Source of the DNA: CAJBVG01 sp943372995
Lineage (GTDB): Bacteria; Bacteroidota; Bacteroidia; Sphingobacteriales; Sphingobacteriaceae
NCBI GenBank assembly: GCA_943372995.1
Contig: CALSAQ010000001.1
Location: forward strand, 186,001 to 250,000
Reading direction: 5' to 3'
DNA: 64,000 nucleotides
Part shown: in pieces, positions 1 through 9,654 of the stretch
How the letters are laid out: each line of letters begins with the position of its first letter
Position numbering within the stretch: the stretch's first letter is position 1
The notes under the pieces: generated by a model
What the model was told of the DNA's origin: nothing
What the model saw: the letters and a program-made list of their open reading frames with translations, nothing else
Database searches by the model: none
Made by a program: the position numbers and the translations under genes

Positions 1-1
1 G

Positions 2-676
2 GTAGTTGTAGGAAAAATCGATAAAGCTCAATTAATTGAGAAAGTAAAGAAAATGGTTAAATCGATGCCAGTAGGTAACTTCATGCCGGTTAAAAGCACT
101 TTATTAACCATTAATAAATCAACTTTAAATCCTGAAGAACGTAAGATGGCTACTAACTACATCCGTGGTGTAATGAATGGTCCTGCTTATGGTACATCAG
201 AATCTTATGCAATGCAAATTGCTTTCGGAATTTTGTCAGACCGTTTGTTTGATGAGATAAGAACAAAAAGAAGTTTATCATACGCTCCTGCAGCTTTCTA
301 TCAGTCGAATATCAATCCTTGTACTAATGTGTATGTTTCTACTACAGATCCAGACCAAGCGATACAAGTTATTATCGATGAGATTAAAAAAATTAAAACA
401 GTTGGCTTTACAGATACTGAAATTCAAAACCAAAAAAGTTCTTACGTAACTACATATTACATGGGATTAGAAACCAATGCTGCACAATCGAATGGTTTGG
501 GCATTGCAGAATCTAAAGGTACATGGAAGAACTATATTGACTTTATTTCAAACATCAATAAAGTACCAGCTAAAGAAGTGAATGCAGTGGTGAAAAAATA
601 CTTAGAAGGAATTCGTTGGTCGTATTTAGGCGATTTAACTAAAGTGAAGTCGGATACATTCTTGCAAAAACTTTAA
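2..676 (+). CDS. M16-family zinc peptidase-like protein, C-terminal part (5' end outside window)
   Basis: The frame is open from base 2, upstream of the first ATG at 53, so the gene begins outside the window and about 224 C-terminal residues are visible. The stretch LSDRLFDEIRTKRSLSY is typical of the M16 C-terminal domain, which closes the peptide-binding chamber in pitrilysin/processing-peptidase relatives. The catalytic HxxEH motif would lie in the missing part, so activity cannot be judged. In Bacteroidota such proteins often come as an active/inactive pair of periplasmic subunits; that is family knowledge, not seen here. A repeat hairpin follows the stop codon. Confidence 0.8.
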   Translation, partial: VVVGKIDKAQLIEKVKKMVKSMPVGNFMPVKSTLLTINKSTLNPEERKMATNYIRGVMNGPAYGTSESYAMQIAFGILSDRLFDEIRTKRSLSYAPAAFYQSNINPCTNVYVSTTDPDQAIQVIIDEIKKIKTVGFTDTEIQNQKSSYVTTYYMGLETNAAQSNGLGIAESKGTWKNYIDFISNINKVPAKEVNAVVKKYLEGIRWSYLGDLTKVKSDTFLQKL

Positions 677-680
677 TAAG

Positions 681-738
681 TTGTGAGTTATGAGTTGTGA
701 GTTGTATTTTCATTCACAACTCACAATTCACAATTCAA
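681..738. repeat. Inverted heptad repeat hairpin between convergent genes
   Basis: The left arm (681-705) is built from variants of GAGTTGT and GAGTTAT in tandem. The right arm (715-738) is the reverse complement type (CACAACT/CACAATT). The arms can pair into a long stem and lie between two convergent genes, so a terminator role is plausible. It belongs to the family of short tandem repeats found at many junctions of this window. Confidence 0.75.
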
Positions 739-739
739 A

Positions 740-3001
740 CTACAACGCCACAGCGTTTGAATCTACCACCATTGTACTATCCACCATCGACGTATCAGCT
801 TTAGGCTGACGAGGAGTAGGGCAGTAATAATCTTTTTCTATTTTGACCCATGCTTTTGGGAGTTTACCAAGAGTGATTTTAGACTTAGGGTCTTTATATA
901 ATTTCTCCATAAACTTTCCATATATAGGCAAAGCTGTTTTAGAGCCTTCACCATAATCTGACGTTTTAAAATGCACACTACGTTCATCAGCTCCTACCCA
1001 AACACCTGTTACTAAATCTTTTGTAATACCCATATACCATCCATCGGAGTGGTTAGATGTAGTTCCTGTTTTTCCACCAATCTCGTTTCCTTTTGTCCAC
1101 AAATCGTATTCCCACAATGCTTGAGAAGTGCCACCTGGTTCTTCCATTCCTCCTTTGAGCATGTACAACATTAACCAAGCTGTTTCTTCCGAAATCACTC
1201 GTTCCTGTTCTACCTTAAATTCTTTGATAATTTTACCATCGTGATCGGTAATTTTAGTAACCAATAGAGGTTCTGTTTTCATTCCTTTATTTAAAAAAGT
1301 ACCATAAGCCCTTACCATTTCATAAACCGTAACATCGTTTGATCCTAAGCCAACAGAAGGCACTGCTTTGAGCGGACTTTCAATACCTAATTTTTGGGCG
1401 TACTTCACTACATTTTCCCAGCCCACTGCTTCTGTGAGTTGTGCAGTAACAGAATTGCATGATTTACCCATAGCCCAACGTAACGACATTTCTTTACCTG
1501 TGAAAACCCAATCAGAATTTTTAGGCGACCATGTTTTGGTTTCCCCATCTTCTTCGTAAGTAATGGTAATTGCTTTGTCTACAAATTTATCACATGGAGA
1601 ATAACCATTGTCTATTGCTGTTAAGTATACAAATGGCTTAAAGGTTGATCCTGCTTGTCTTTTAGCTTGAGTAACGTGGTCGTATTTAAAATAATCGTGA
1701 TTAATGCCTCCAACATAAGCCTTTACTAAACCCGTAACAGGGTCGTAACTCATTAATCCTGCTTGGAGAATTTTGGCATAATAGGCAAGGGAATCGTAGG
1801 TGCTAAACGTAGTATCTTTTTCTCCTTTCCACGTAAACACTTTAATGCGATGCTTTTGATTTAAAATAGCATTAATTGAATCTGTATTACCATCATATTT
1901 CTTACTTAACTTCTTATAAATAGGTAACCTCTTGGCAAGTGTTTCTAAAAAATTTGGAATTTCTTCACCATTTTCATCTCTCCAAGGAACATCATTTTGC
2001 CATTGATTTTGAAATCTTTTCTGAAGGGTTTTCATCCATTCTTCTACAGCCTCTTCGGCATGGCGCTGAATAACGGGATCTATACTGGTGTATATTTTCA
2101 GACCATCAGCATATAAGTCGATATCATTATCTTCACACCATTCTTTTAAATAATTAGCAACAGCTGTGCGTATATAAGAGTCTCTGCTTAAGTCGCCATC
2201 ATCTTCAGATATGTTTAACTTCAATGGCTTTTTTAATAATCTGTTATATTCCTTTTTAGTAATAAATCCTGATTTTAACATTTGCGACAATACCACATTT
2301 CTTCTATCTGTTGCTTTTTCAGGATAATTTATTGGATTAAATGTGGAGGTGGCTTTAAGCATTCCAACTAATAAGGCAGCCTCTTCGTCTTTTAATTGCT
2401 CAGGGTCTTTACTAAAGTACTTTTTGGATGCTACCTTAATGCCAAAGGTATTGTTCCCAAAGCTTACTGTATTCAGGTACATTTCCAATATTTCTTTCTT
2501 GGTATAGAGCATTTCTAACTTTAGTGCAGTTAACCATTCTTTGGTCTTATAAACCATAGTACTTATACCAGGTAAATACCTAATTAAGCCCTGAGAACTT
2601 TTGCTTCTAGTTCTAAAAAGATTTTTTGCCAACTGTTGTGTAATGGTGCTAGCTCCTCTTTTATCACCAGTTGCAGTAGAATAAACACTTGAAACTAATG
2701 ATTGAAAATCAATTCCATGATGCTGATAGTATCTTACATCTTCGGTTGCAATTAAAGCGTCGATAAGATTTTGTGGTATTTCTTCATATTCTATGGGTGA
2801 TCGGTTCTCTCGGTAATATCTTCCTAATAAGCTTCCATCACTCGCATATACTTCGGAAGCGACTGTGTATGAAGGGTTTTTAAGTTCAATAATACTAGGG
2901 GAGTAACCAAATAACCAAAGGAAATTGAGCTCAATAAGTAAAAAATATATCGCGACAATTCTACATAGCTGGTATAGAATTCTTATCCATGACTTATCCA
3001 T
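740..3001 (-). CDS. Class A penicillin-binding protein (transglycosylase/transpeptidase, PBP1A type)
   Basis: Bifunctional peptidoglycan synthase acting on the periplasmic face of the inner membrane; it polymerises lipid II and cross-links the stem peptides. A signal anchor lies at about residues 10-32. The GT51 domain follows, with catalytic Glu87 in ATEDVRYYQHHG and the GASTITQQLAKN motif near 117-127. The transpeptidase domain shows the nucleophile motif STFK (Ser452-Lys455), SCN at 514-516 and KTG at 644-646, so all three active-site motifs are intact. The length of 753 residues fits the family. It is divergent from the sensor kinase gene, with only about 70 bp between the starts. Confidence 0.95.
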   Translation of the reverse strand: MDKSWIRILYQLCRIVAIYFLLIELNFLWLFGYSPSIIELKNPSYTVASEVYASDGSLLGRYYRENRSPIEYEEIPQNLIDALIATEDVRYYQHHGIDFQSLVSSVYSTATGDKRGASTITQQLAKNLFRTRSKSSQGLIRYLPGISTMVYKTKEWLTALKLEMLYTKKEILEMYLNTVSFGNNTFGIKVASKKYFSKDPEQLKDEEAALLVGMLKATSTFNPINYPEKATDRRNVVLSQMLKSGFITKKEYNRLLKKPLKLNISEDDGDLSRDSYIRTAVANYLKEWCEDNDIDLYADGLKIYTSIDPVIQRHAEEAVEEWMKTLQKRFQNQWQNDVPWRDENGEEIPNFLETLAKRLPIYKKLSKKYDGNTDSINAILNQKHRIKVFTWKGEKDTTFSTYDSLAYYAKILQAGLMSYDPVTGLVKAYVGGINHDYFKYDHVTQAKRQAGSTFKPFVYLTAIDNGYSPCDKFVDKAITITYEEDGETKTWSPKNSDWVFTGKEMSLRWAMGKSCNSVTAQLTEAVGWENVVKYAQKLGIESPLKAVPSVGLGSNDVTVYEMVRAYGTFLNKGMKTEPLLVTKITDHDGKIIKEFKVEQERVISEETAWLMLYMLKGGMEEPGGTSQALWEYDLWTKGNEIGGKTGTTSNHSDGWYMGITKDLVTGVWVGADERSVHFKTSDYGEGSKTALPIYGKFMEKLYKDPKSKITLGKLPKAWVKIEKDYYCPTPRQPKADTSMVDSTMVVDSNAVAL

Positions 3002-3070
3002 TCGGCAAATTTATCATATTTCATTGCGGTATGATAAAAATATTCAATTAATCTTTAACTTTATAATGCT

Positions 3071-4819
3071 ATGAAATCAATTGTCAGGAAAATGCTCATT
3101 GGCTTTTTCTCAGTCAGTTTTATCTTATTATATGTGGCTACAATTACTTACTTAAGTATGGGTAACCTTGTACAAAGAGAAATTGACGATAAGAACTCTT
3201 TGAAGATAATGAATGTGATTGAAAACATTCAGATGAATGCGCTCGACATTGAAACTGGCATGCGTGGGTATTTAATTGTAGGAGATACATCTTTTCTGCC
3301 ACCTTATAATAAGGGAAAAGCAAACATAAATGCAAATTTAGATACCCTGCAAAGAATAATCAATGGTAATAATTTATATAAACAAAATGGTTTAGAACTC
3401 GATAAATATTGTAACTTACTCTTAGATGTATCAGAGCAACTAGTTTTTGATGAGAAAATGAACAGAACGGATACGATAAAAAGACATCAATTATTGTATG
3501 CATCAAAAAGATATATGGACGAAATTAGGGTACTGGTAAGCGAAATTGAAGAAAGGGAACGAGTGCAATTACAAATTACTGCTAAGCAAACTATTAAAAA
3601 AGCATTGCTAGCCAAATTTGGTTACCTGACTACAGCCTTACTTTCTATCATTATTCTTGTAGCTGTTTTTTTTATAGTAAGAAAGGAATTAAATATTAGA
3701 ATTAAAACTGAAAGAAAACTACAAGAATCTTCAGAACGTATATATAATTTATATAATAAAGCACCTTGTGGGTATCATTCAGTAAACAATGATTTTGTAG
3801 TGGTAGAGATTAATGAAACTGAATTGAATTGGTTGGGATATACAAAAGAGGATGTGCTAGGCAAGATGAGCATATACGATTTCATTCAACCAAAGGATCA
3901 TTATAAACTTGAACATGCTGTATCATTAATACATAAAGGCGAGAAAAAAACGATACAAGATTTGGAGGTTTGTTATGTAAGAAAAGATGGGTCTTGTTTC
4001 GAGGTATTGTTAAATAGTACAATAATTTTTGATAAGCAAGGAAATGCTATTGCTACAAGAACTGCAGTATTGGATATTACTAAACTAAAGGAATCACAGG
4101 ATAAAATACAAGCCTTATACAAAGAGTTAGAAGAAAATAATAATCAATTGTTAATGGCTAATGAAGAGCTGGAATCATTTACTTACTCGGTTTCACATGA
4201 TTTGAGGGCACCACTAAGAGCCATTGATGGATATTGTAAAATCTTACAAGAAGATTACAGTAATGATTTAGATAACGAAGGACAGAGAGTATTGAGCACA
4301 ATAATGAATAATTCTCATAAGATGGGTGTATTGATAGATGATTTATTAGATTTCTCTAGGTTAGGAAGAAAAGAGTTGTCGTTAATTGAAGTAGATCATA
4401 ATTCGATATTATCAGAAGTTATTAATGAAAGCTCTATTCCATTAAATACGATAATTGAAATTGATACACTTATAAAAAGCAGAGCAGATAGAAATTTAAT
4501 TAAACAAGTATGGTCTAATTTGGTTTCTAATGCAGTTAAATATTCATCTAAAGAACTGAAACCTACTATACACATAAACTCGTATACTGATAATGAAGAG
4601 GTTGTGTATTGTATAGAAGATAATGGTGTTGGTTTTGAAGAAAAGTATAAACACAAGTTGTTTCAAGTGTTTCAACGCTTACACCATGAAGAGGAGTTTG
4701 ATGGAACAGGTGTAGGTTTGGCGATAGTGCATAAAATAATAACTAAACACAAGGGTAGGGTATGGGCAGAATCCAATAAAAATGGTAAAACAAAATTTAG
4801 CTTTAGCCTACCAACATAG
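3071..4819 (+). CDS. Membrane sensor histidine kinase with CHASE3 and PAS domains
   Basis: N-terminal transmembrane helix (about 8-28), a CHASE3-like periplasmic helical domain (about 35-170, containing MNALDIETGMRGYLI), a second membrane helix (about 178-200), a PAS domain (about 218-335), a coiled-coil linker, then HisKA with the phospho-acceptor His376 in SVSHDLRAPL, and a HATPase domain with intact N, G1 (DNGVGF) and G2 (GTGVGLAI) boxes. This order is the same as in cyanobacterial/Bacteroidota kinases paired with Rcp1-type single-domain regulators, and such a regulator is the next gene, 21 bp downstream. The signal sensed is unknown. Confidence 0.92.
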   Translation: MKSIVRKMLIGFFSVSFILLYVATITYLSMGNLVQREIDDKNSLKIMNVIENIQMNALDIETGMRGYLIVGDTSFLPPYNKGKANINANLDTLQRIINGNNLYKQNGLELDKYCNLLLDVSEQLVFDEKMNRTDTIKRHQLLYASKRYMDEIRVLVSEIEERERVQLQITAKQTIKKALLAKFGYLTTALLSIIILVAVFFIVRKELNIRIKTERKLQESSERIYNLYNKAPCGYHSVNNDFVVVEINETELNWLGYTKEDVLGKMSIYDFIQPKDHYKLEHAVSLIHKGEKKTIQDLEVCYVRKDGSCFEVLLNSTIIFDKQGNAIATRTAVLDITKLKESQDKIQALYKELEENNNQLLMANEELESFTYSVSHDLRAPLRAIDGYCKILQEDYSNDLDNEGQRVLSTIMNNSHKMGVLIDDLLDFSRLGRKELSLIEVDHNSILSEVINESSIPLNTIIEIDTLIKSRADRNLIKQVWSNLVSNAVKYSSKELKPTIHINSYTDNEEVVYCIEDNGVGFEEKYKHKLFQVFQRLHHEEEFDGTGVGLAIVHKIITKHKGRVWAESNKNGKTKFSFSLPT

Positions 4820-4840
4820 GATTCATTAATTGTATAAGGT

Positions 4841-5278
4841 ATGGATTACGTAGAAATTTTATTAGTGGAAGACAACAGTAGCGATGCTGAGTTAACTATT
4901 CGGGCCCTGAAAAAGAATAATTTGGCAAACAATTTATTTCACGTTAAAGATGGTGCAGAAGCATTAAATTTTATTTATTGTAAAGGCGATTTCCAGAATA
5001 GAAATCAAAGCAATAAACCAAAGTTGATTTTGTTGGATTTAAAGATGCCTAAAATTGATGGATTAGAGGTGCTAAGGATATTAAAGGCAGATCAAGAGAC
5101 AAAGCATATTCCAATTGTAATTTTAACTTCTTCAAAAGAAGAAAAAGATTTGTTAGAAAGTTATCAATTAGGAGCAAATAGCTATATTCAAAAGCCAGTA
5201 GAGTTCGACAAGTTCGTTAAATCGATTGTTGATATCGGATTATATTGGGTTATATTAAACCAGAACATAAATAATTAA
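4841..5278 (+). CDS. Single-domain response regulator, Rcp1-like
   Basis: A stand-alone receiver domain of 145 residues with the acidic pocket (LLVEDNSSD), phosphorylatable Asp66 in LLDLKMPKIDG, the Thr/Ser switch in ILTSS and the conserved Lys in IQKP. The extended loop between beta-2 and Asp66 is typical of Rcp1-type regulators that receive phosphate from kinases like the preceding one. There is no DNA-binding output. Its stop overlaps the start of the next gene (TAATG at 5276-5280), indicating translational coupling. Confidence 0.92.
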   Translation: MDYVEILLVEDNSSDAELTIRALKKNNLANNLFHVKDGAEALNFIYCKGDFQNRNQSNKPKLILLDLKMPKIDGLEVLRILKADQETKHIPIVILTSSKEEKDLLESYQLGANSYIQKPVEFDKFVKSIVDIGLYWVILNQNINN

Positions 5279-7179
5279 TGCAAGAAGAAACAATTAAGAT
5301 TTTAGTCATTGAGGATAATAACGCTGATTATGAATTGTTGGTTCGTGCATTGAACAAACATGAGTTAAAGGCAAGTTATTCAAGAGTTCAAAACGAGCAA
5401 CAACTGAGGCAACACTTGAGTACGGAAAAATTTGATGTAGTTGTTTCAGATTTCATGCTGCCTAGTTTTACGGGTATAGATGCATTGAGAATCTTTAAAG
5501 AATACAATCTCGATATTCCTTTTATTACATTAACAGGCACTGGTGCGGAGATGATTGCGGTAGAGATGATGAGAGAAGGTTCAGATGATTATGTGATAAA
5601 AGATCATATAGAAAGAATCTATCACTCAATCATTATTCAACTCAGAAAATTTAGTATTCAGAGAGAGAAACAAGCTCTCGATTTTGCTGTATTACAAAGC
5701 GAGAAAGCTTATCGTTTATTGGCAGAAAACACGAATGACGTTATTTCCTTACATAATTTGTCGGGTGATTTTCTGTATGCCTCTCCGGCTATATATGATT
5801 TGTCGGGATATAAACCTGAAGAGGTATTAGGCAAGAAGCTGAGTTCATTTTTCCATGAAGACGATGTGGCAAAGATGCGTTTACAATTAGAGTCAATAGT
5901 TTCTAGTAATGAGAAAATAAGATTTGAATATCGATTTTATAAAAAGGACGGTACGAGTATTTGGATAGAAACAAGTGCTAAATTAATATACGATCATATA
6001 ACAAAACAACCTAAAGAAATTGTTGCAGTTACTCGCGATGCTACAGAAAGGATATTAAAAGATCAACGAATAAAAGAGAGCGAAGAACAATACAGACTTA
6101 TTGCAGAAAATGCAACAGATATGATTACCCGTCATGATATAGATGGTGTTTATAATTATGTATCTAATTCCTCATACACTATGTTTGGTTATTCTCCCGA
6201 CGATATGATTGGAAAATCAGCATACAATTTCTTACATCCTGAAGATGCAGAAGTTATAAAAGAAGGCTTGATGGATTTTGTTAAGAAAGGATTAGGTATT
6301 TATACAGCCAGCTACCGATACAAGAAAAAAGATGGTAAATACATTTGGATTGAGTCGACAAATAAATTAACCTATATTGAAGGTACAGATAAAATTGGTG
6401 GAGTGATTTCTATCAGCAGAGATATTTCAGAACGTAAAGCTTTTGAATTAAGATTAGAAGATAAAATTAAAGAGTTAGACACCTTTATTTATAGATCTTC
6501 ACACGATTTAAAAGGACCATTAGCTTCTTTGCAAGGTTTATTAAACGTTGCAAAATCGGAGGTTAAGGATTCCAGTGCAATTCAGTATTTGAAATTAATA
6601 GAGAGAAGCGTTTTGCATCTCGATAATATTTTGATGGACCTCTTGAATATTACCAAAATAACACAAGGTTCTTTAAATATTGTAGAAATACATTTACATG
6701 AAGTAATCAATAATATCATTTCGAGTTTTGAAAACTTACCAGAGTATGCAAATATAAAATGGGAGTTTAATCTTGATCAAAATGATAAAGTATTTTTAGA
6801 TCGTTCATTAATTAATAATATTTTCCAGAATCTAATTATCAATGCCATAAAATATCAAGATGGAACAAAAGCTCAGTCGATGGTGAGAATAAGTACCAAA
6901 AGATTGGAGGATGAGTTTATGGTTCAGATTGAAGATAATGGAGAGGGTATTCCGGAGAGTTTGCAAAGAAATATTTTTGATATGTTCTTTAGAGGAAATA
7001 CTAAATCTTCAGGAACTGGATTGGGATTGTATATTGTAAAAAATGCTGTGGAAAAATCAGGAGGAAGAATAATTTTGGAAAGCGAAGAAAAAGTAGGGTC
7101 GACCTTTACTATCTATCTACCTATTAAATATATTGTTGAACCACCGATTGCACTATTGGTTAAAAATTCAGTTAAATGA
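5278..7179 (+). CDS. Cytosolic hybrid histidine kinase, REC-PAS-PAS-HisKA-HATPase
   Basis: The N-terminal receiver domain (about 1-125) has phospho-acceptor Asp58 in VVSDFMLPSFTG. Two PAS domains follow (about 140-260 and 265-385), both with the KKDG...WIE signature of PAS/PAC modules. HisKA has His409 in SSHDLKGPLASL, and the ATPase domain has DNGEGIP and GTGLGLYIV. No transmembrane segment is seen, so it is soluble. Placing the receiver before the sensory domains makes it a natural relay step: kinase 3071-4819 could phosphorylate this receiver and so modulate the second kinase. That wiring is inference from gene order and overlap. Confidence 0.92.
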   Translation: MQEETIKILVIEDNNADYELLVRALNKHELKASYSRVQNEQQLRQHLSTEKFDVVVSDFMLPSFTGIDALRIFKEYNLDIPFITLTGTGAEMIAVEMMREGSDDYVIKDHIERIYHSIIIQLRKFSIQREKQALDFAVLQSEKAYRLLAENTNDVISLHNLSGDFLYASPAIYDLSGYKPEEVLGKKLSSFFHEDDVAKMRLQLESIVSSNEKIRFEYRFYKKDGTSIWIETSAKLIYDHITKQPKEIVAVTRDATERILKDQRIKESEEQYRLIAENATDMITRHDIDGVYNYVSNSSYTMFGYSPDDMIGKSAYNFLHPEDAEVIKEGLMDFVKKGLGIYTASYRYKKKDGKYIWIESTNKLTYIEGTDKIGGVISISRDISERKAFELRLEDKIKELDTFIYRSSHDLKGPLASLQGLLNVAKSEVKDSSAIQYLKLIERSVLHLDNILMDLLNITKITQGSLNIVEIHLHEVINNIISSFENLPEYANIKWEFNLDQNDKVFLDRSLINNIFQNLIINAIKYQDGTKAQSMVRISTKRLEDEFMVQIEDNGEGIPESLQRNIFDMFFRGNTKSSGTGLGLYIVKNAVEKSGGRIILESEEKVGSTFTIYLPIKYIVEPPIALLVKNSVK

Positions 7180-7574
7180 GCAATTTTAAATATAAATGTT
7201 TAATGCTGATTGACGATAGTGATATCGACAATATGGTTAACAAACATATTCTTAGTAAGAATCATATTGCTGAAAACATTTTAGTTTTCTCTTCTGCTAA
7301 TGATGCCTTAGTTTATTTGGATAAAAATAAAGACATTGACGATTCATCCACTATACCAAAAGTAATCTTGCTGGATATTAATATGCCAATAATGAATGGC
7401 TTTGGTTTTTTAAATGAATTTGAAAAAATGGATGAGAACTTTGTGTCGAAAATAGAAGTAATTATGCTAACGAGTTCTGTTGACCCTAATGATATTAGAA
7501 AATCTAAAGAATACAGAAGCGTTAAATCGTTTATTAGTAAACCTTTATCGTTAGAGCATTTGGAATCAATATAA
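7176..7574 (+). CDS. Single-domain response regulator (REC)
   Basis: A receiver domain of 132 residues with the acidic pocket LIDDSDID, phospho-acceptor Asp67 in LLDINMPIMNGF, a switch residue in MLTSS and the conserved Lys in ISKPL. There is no output domain. The start overlaps the stop of the hybrid kinase gene (ATGA at 7176-7179), so it is the last member of the four-gene phosphorelay operon. The real output of the pathway must be protein-protein contact or a regulator elsewhere. Confidence 0.9.
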   Translation: MSNFKYKCLMLIDDSDIDNMVNKHILSKNHIAENILVFSSANDALVYLDKNKDIDDSSTIPKVILLDINMPIMNGFGFLNEFEKMDENFVSKIEVIMLTSSVDPNDIRKSKEYRSVKSFISKPLSLEHLESI

Positions 7575-7576
7575 AA

Positions 7577-7596
7577 GGGTATAAATTCTTATACCC
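7577..7596. terminator. Hairpin between convergent genes
   Basis: GGGTATAA (7577-7584) pairs perfectly with TTATACCC (7589-7596) around a four-base loop. The murA stop codon lies inside the right arm. It sits between two convergent genes and could stop transcription from both sides, although no long T run follows on either strand. Confidence 0.6.
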
Positions 7597-8893
7597 TAGT
7601 AATATCTGCTCCTATAGCTTTTAGTCGGAGTTCAATATCCTGATAGCCTCTATCAATTTGTTCTATATTAGAAATTGTGCTTTTGCCTTCTGCAGAAAGC
7701 GCAGCAATTAACAGAGATACCCCAGCCCTAATATCAGGTGATGTCATTGAGATTCCTCTCAAAGGATTTTTTCTCGCCAATCCAATAATATTAGCACGAT
7801 GTGGATCACACAAAATAATTTGCGCACCCATATCAATAAGTTTATCAACGAAAAACAACCTGCTTTCAAACATTTTTTGATGTATCAACACAGATCCTTT
7901 TGCTTGTGTAGCAACTACTAAAACGATGCTTAATAAATCGGGAGTAAACCCAGGCCAAGGTGCATCTGCTATAGTTAAAATCGAGCCATCTATAAATGTT
8001 TCAATTTCATATATTTCTTGAGATGGAATGTAAATATCATCTCCTCTTCTTTCAAGTTTAATGCCTAATTTTTTAAATACATCTGGAATTACACCTAAAT
8101 GATCATAACCAACGTTTTTAATGGTAATCTCCGATTGTGTCATGGCTGCTAAGCCAATAAAGCTACCAATTTCAATCATGTCGGGCAACATTCTATGCGA
8201 ACATCCACCAAGGTATTCTACACCTTCAATAGTTAATAAATTGGATCCTATTCCAGTTATTTTTGCACCCATGCTATTTAGCATTTTGCAAAGTTGTTGG
8301 ATATACGGTTCGCAAGCAGCATTGTAAATGGTAGTGGTGCCTTTAGCAAGTACTGCAGCCATTAAAATATTAGCTGTACCAGTTACTGATGCTTCATCTA
8401 ATAACATGTATGCTCCTTTTAATTCGGATGCATCTACACTGAAGAAAGAATCTTTGGGGTCGTAATTAAATTTTGCGCCAAGTTTCTCGAATCCTAAAAA
8501 GTGAGTGTCTAATCTACGTCTACCTATTTTATCACCACCTGGTCGTGGAATATAAGCTTGTTTAAATCGAGCGAGTAGTGGACCTACAATCATCACCGAG
8601 CCCCTTAAAGCAGATCCTTTTTTCTTAAATGTATCACTTTTGAAAAAATTCAAATCAATACTATCGGCCTTAAATACATAGGTGTCTTTCGACTTTCTAT
8701 CTACTTTTACACCCATATCTTGTAATAAGTCAATAAGTTTATTGACATCCACAATATCAGGTATATTAGAAATTGTAACTTCTTGATCTGTTAATAGTAC
8801 AGCAGAAATGATTTGTAATGCTTCATTTTTAGCACCTTGAGGAGTGATTTCACCTTTTAGCTTATTGCCACCTCGTATTTCGAAAGTATCCAT
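7589..8893 (-). CDS. murA: UDP-N-acetylglucosamine 1-carboxyvinyltransferase
   Basis: First committed step of peptidoglycan synthesis: transfer of enolpyruvate from PEP to UDP-GlcNAc in the cytosol. The 434-residue length, the N-terminal KLKGEITPQGAKNEAL and the EPT-fold repeats match MurA. The active-site loop reads PRPGGDKIGRRR: the usual catalytic Cys is replaced by Asp (residue 121, codon at 8531-8533). In other bacteria this Cys-to-Asp variant is active and insensitive to fosfomycin. A strong terminator lies just upstream, so murA appears to have its own promoter in the 90-bp gap. Confidence 0.95.
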   Translation of the reverse strand: MDTFEIRGGNKLKGEITPQGAKNEALQIISAVLLTDQEVTISNIPDIVDVNKLIDLLQDMGVKVDRKSKDTYVFKADSIDLNFFKSDTFKKKGSALRGSVMIVGPLLARFKQAYIPRPGGDKIGRRRLDTHFLGFEKLGAKFNYDPKDSFFSVDASELKGAYMLLDEASVTGTANILMAAVLAKGTTTIYNAACEPYIQQLCKMLNSMGAKITGIGSNLLTIEGVEYLGGCSHRMLPDMIEIGSFIGLAAMTQSEITIKNVGYDHLGVIPDVFKKLGIKLERRGDDIYIPSQEIYEIETFIDGSILTIADAPWPGFTPDLLSIVLVVATQAKGSVLIHQKMFESRLFFVDKLIDMGAQIILCDPHRANIIGLARKNPLRGISMTSPDIRAGVSLLIAALSAEGKSTISNIEQIDRGYQDIELRLKAIGADITRV

Positions 8894-8898
8894 GAATA

Positions 8899-8935
8899 AA
8901 AAAACCTTTATCGGTGTTGAAGATAAAGGTTTTAT
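8899..8935 (-). terminator. Rho-independent terminator downstream of the DUF4290 gene
   Basis: A 12-bp perfect stem: AAAACCTTTATC (8901-8912) and GATAAAGGTTTT (8922-8933) with a nine-base loop. Read on the minus strand the stem is followed by a run of T, so it terminates the gene at 8987-9652 and separates it from murA. Confidence 0.85.
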
Positions 8936-8986
8936 TACTATTCAGGAAAAGAATATTTTCACAATTGTAGAAATCCTAAGTTTAAC

Positions 8987-9652
8987 TTAGTATCTGCTTT
9001 TACCGTTGTTACGATTATTGTTTTTATTGTTACTGTTTCTGTTGTTATTGTTCTTGTGAGCTTTGAAATTATTGTTCTGACGTTGTTTGTTTACGGGGTT
9101 TCTTACTTCCACTTTATTTAAGTTGATCCCTTCTTCGAGAACCAATTCTCCTTGTGATAAAATCTTTAAATCATTTACAATCGATTCGTCGCTTACAGAA
9201 TCTTTATTCCATGTTACATAGCTCATTTTCATGAAATTCGCTATTGAGGCTACCATACTTGTTTTTCTTTCTGGTTCATTCTCTATAGACTTAGCTTTTT
9301 CTATCATCAACTCTACAGTTTTCCCGTAGTGTTTATACTTAATCTTATTCGATGGATAAGGTACTCGTTGTGGTTTTGTATCTAATGATTCTCTAGATGG
9401 AATAGGATAGGGAGAGTCTACATCTAAATCAAATCCTGCTATAATAAACAAGTGATCCCAAAGTTTATGCTTGAAATCGGCAACATCTCTTAAATGAGGG
9501 TTTAAAAAACCCATTAAATCGATAACTGCCTGTGCGTGCTTATTCCTCTCTTCTTTACTTTCGAGCGTCTTTATGTACTTCACCATGTTCTGAATATTTC
9601 TTCCATATTCTGAATAAAGTAGCGAAGGACGGGTTGTATTGTAATCAAACAT
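8987..9652 (-). CDS. DUF4290 family protein
   Basis: A conserved cytosolic family of unknown function, essentially restricted to Bacteroidota. The first 165 residues are helical with conserved stretches such as NTTRPSLLYSEYGRNIQNMV and DVADFKHKLWDHLFII. The last 40 residues are a low-complexity tail of Asn, Lys and Arg, which could bind nucleic acid; that is only a guess from composition. It is followed by its own terminator and preceded by a short tandem repeat after the UvrD gene. Confidence 0.85.
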   Translation of the reverse strand: MFDYNTTRPSLLYSEYGRNIQNMVKYIKTLESKEERNKHAQAVIDLMGFLNPHLRDVADFKHKLWDHLFIIAGFDLDVDSPYPIPSRESLDTKPQRVPYPSNKIKYKHYGKTVELMIEKAKSIENEPERKTSMVASIANFMKMSYVTWNKDSVSDESIVNDLKILSQGELVLEEGINLNKVEVRNPVNKQRQNNNFKAHKNNNNRNSNNKNNNRNNGKSRY

Positions 9653-9654
9653 TG

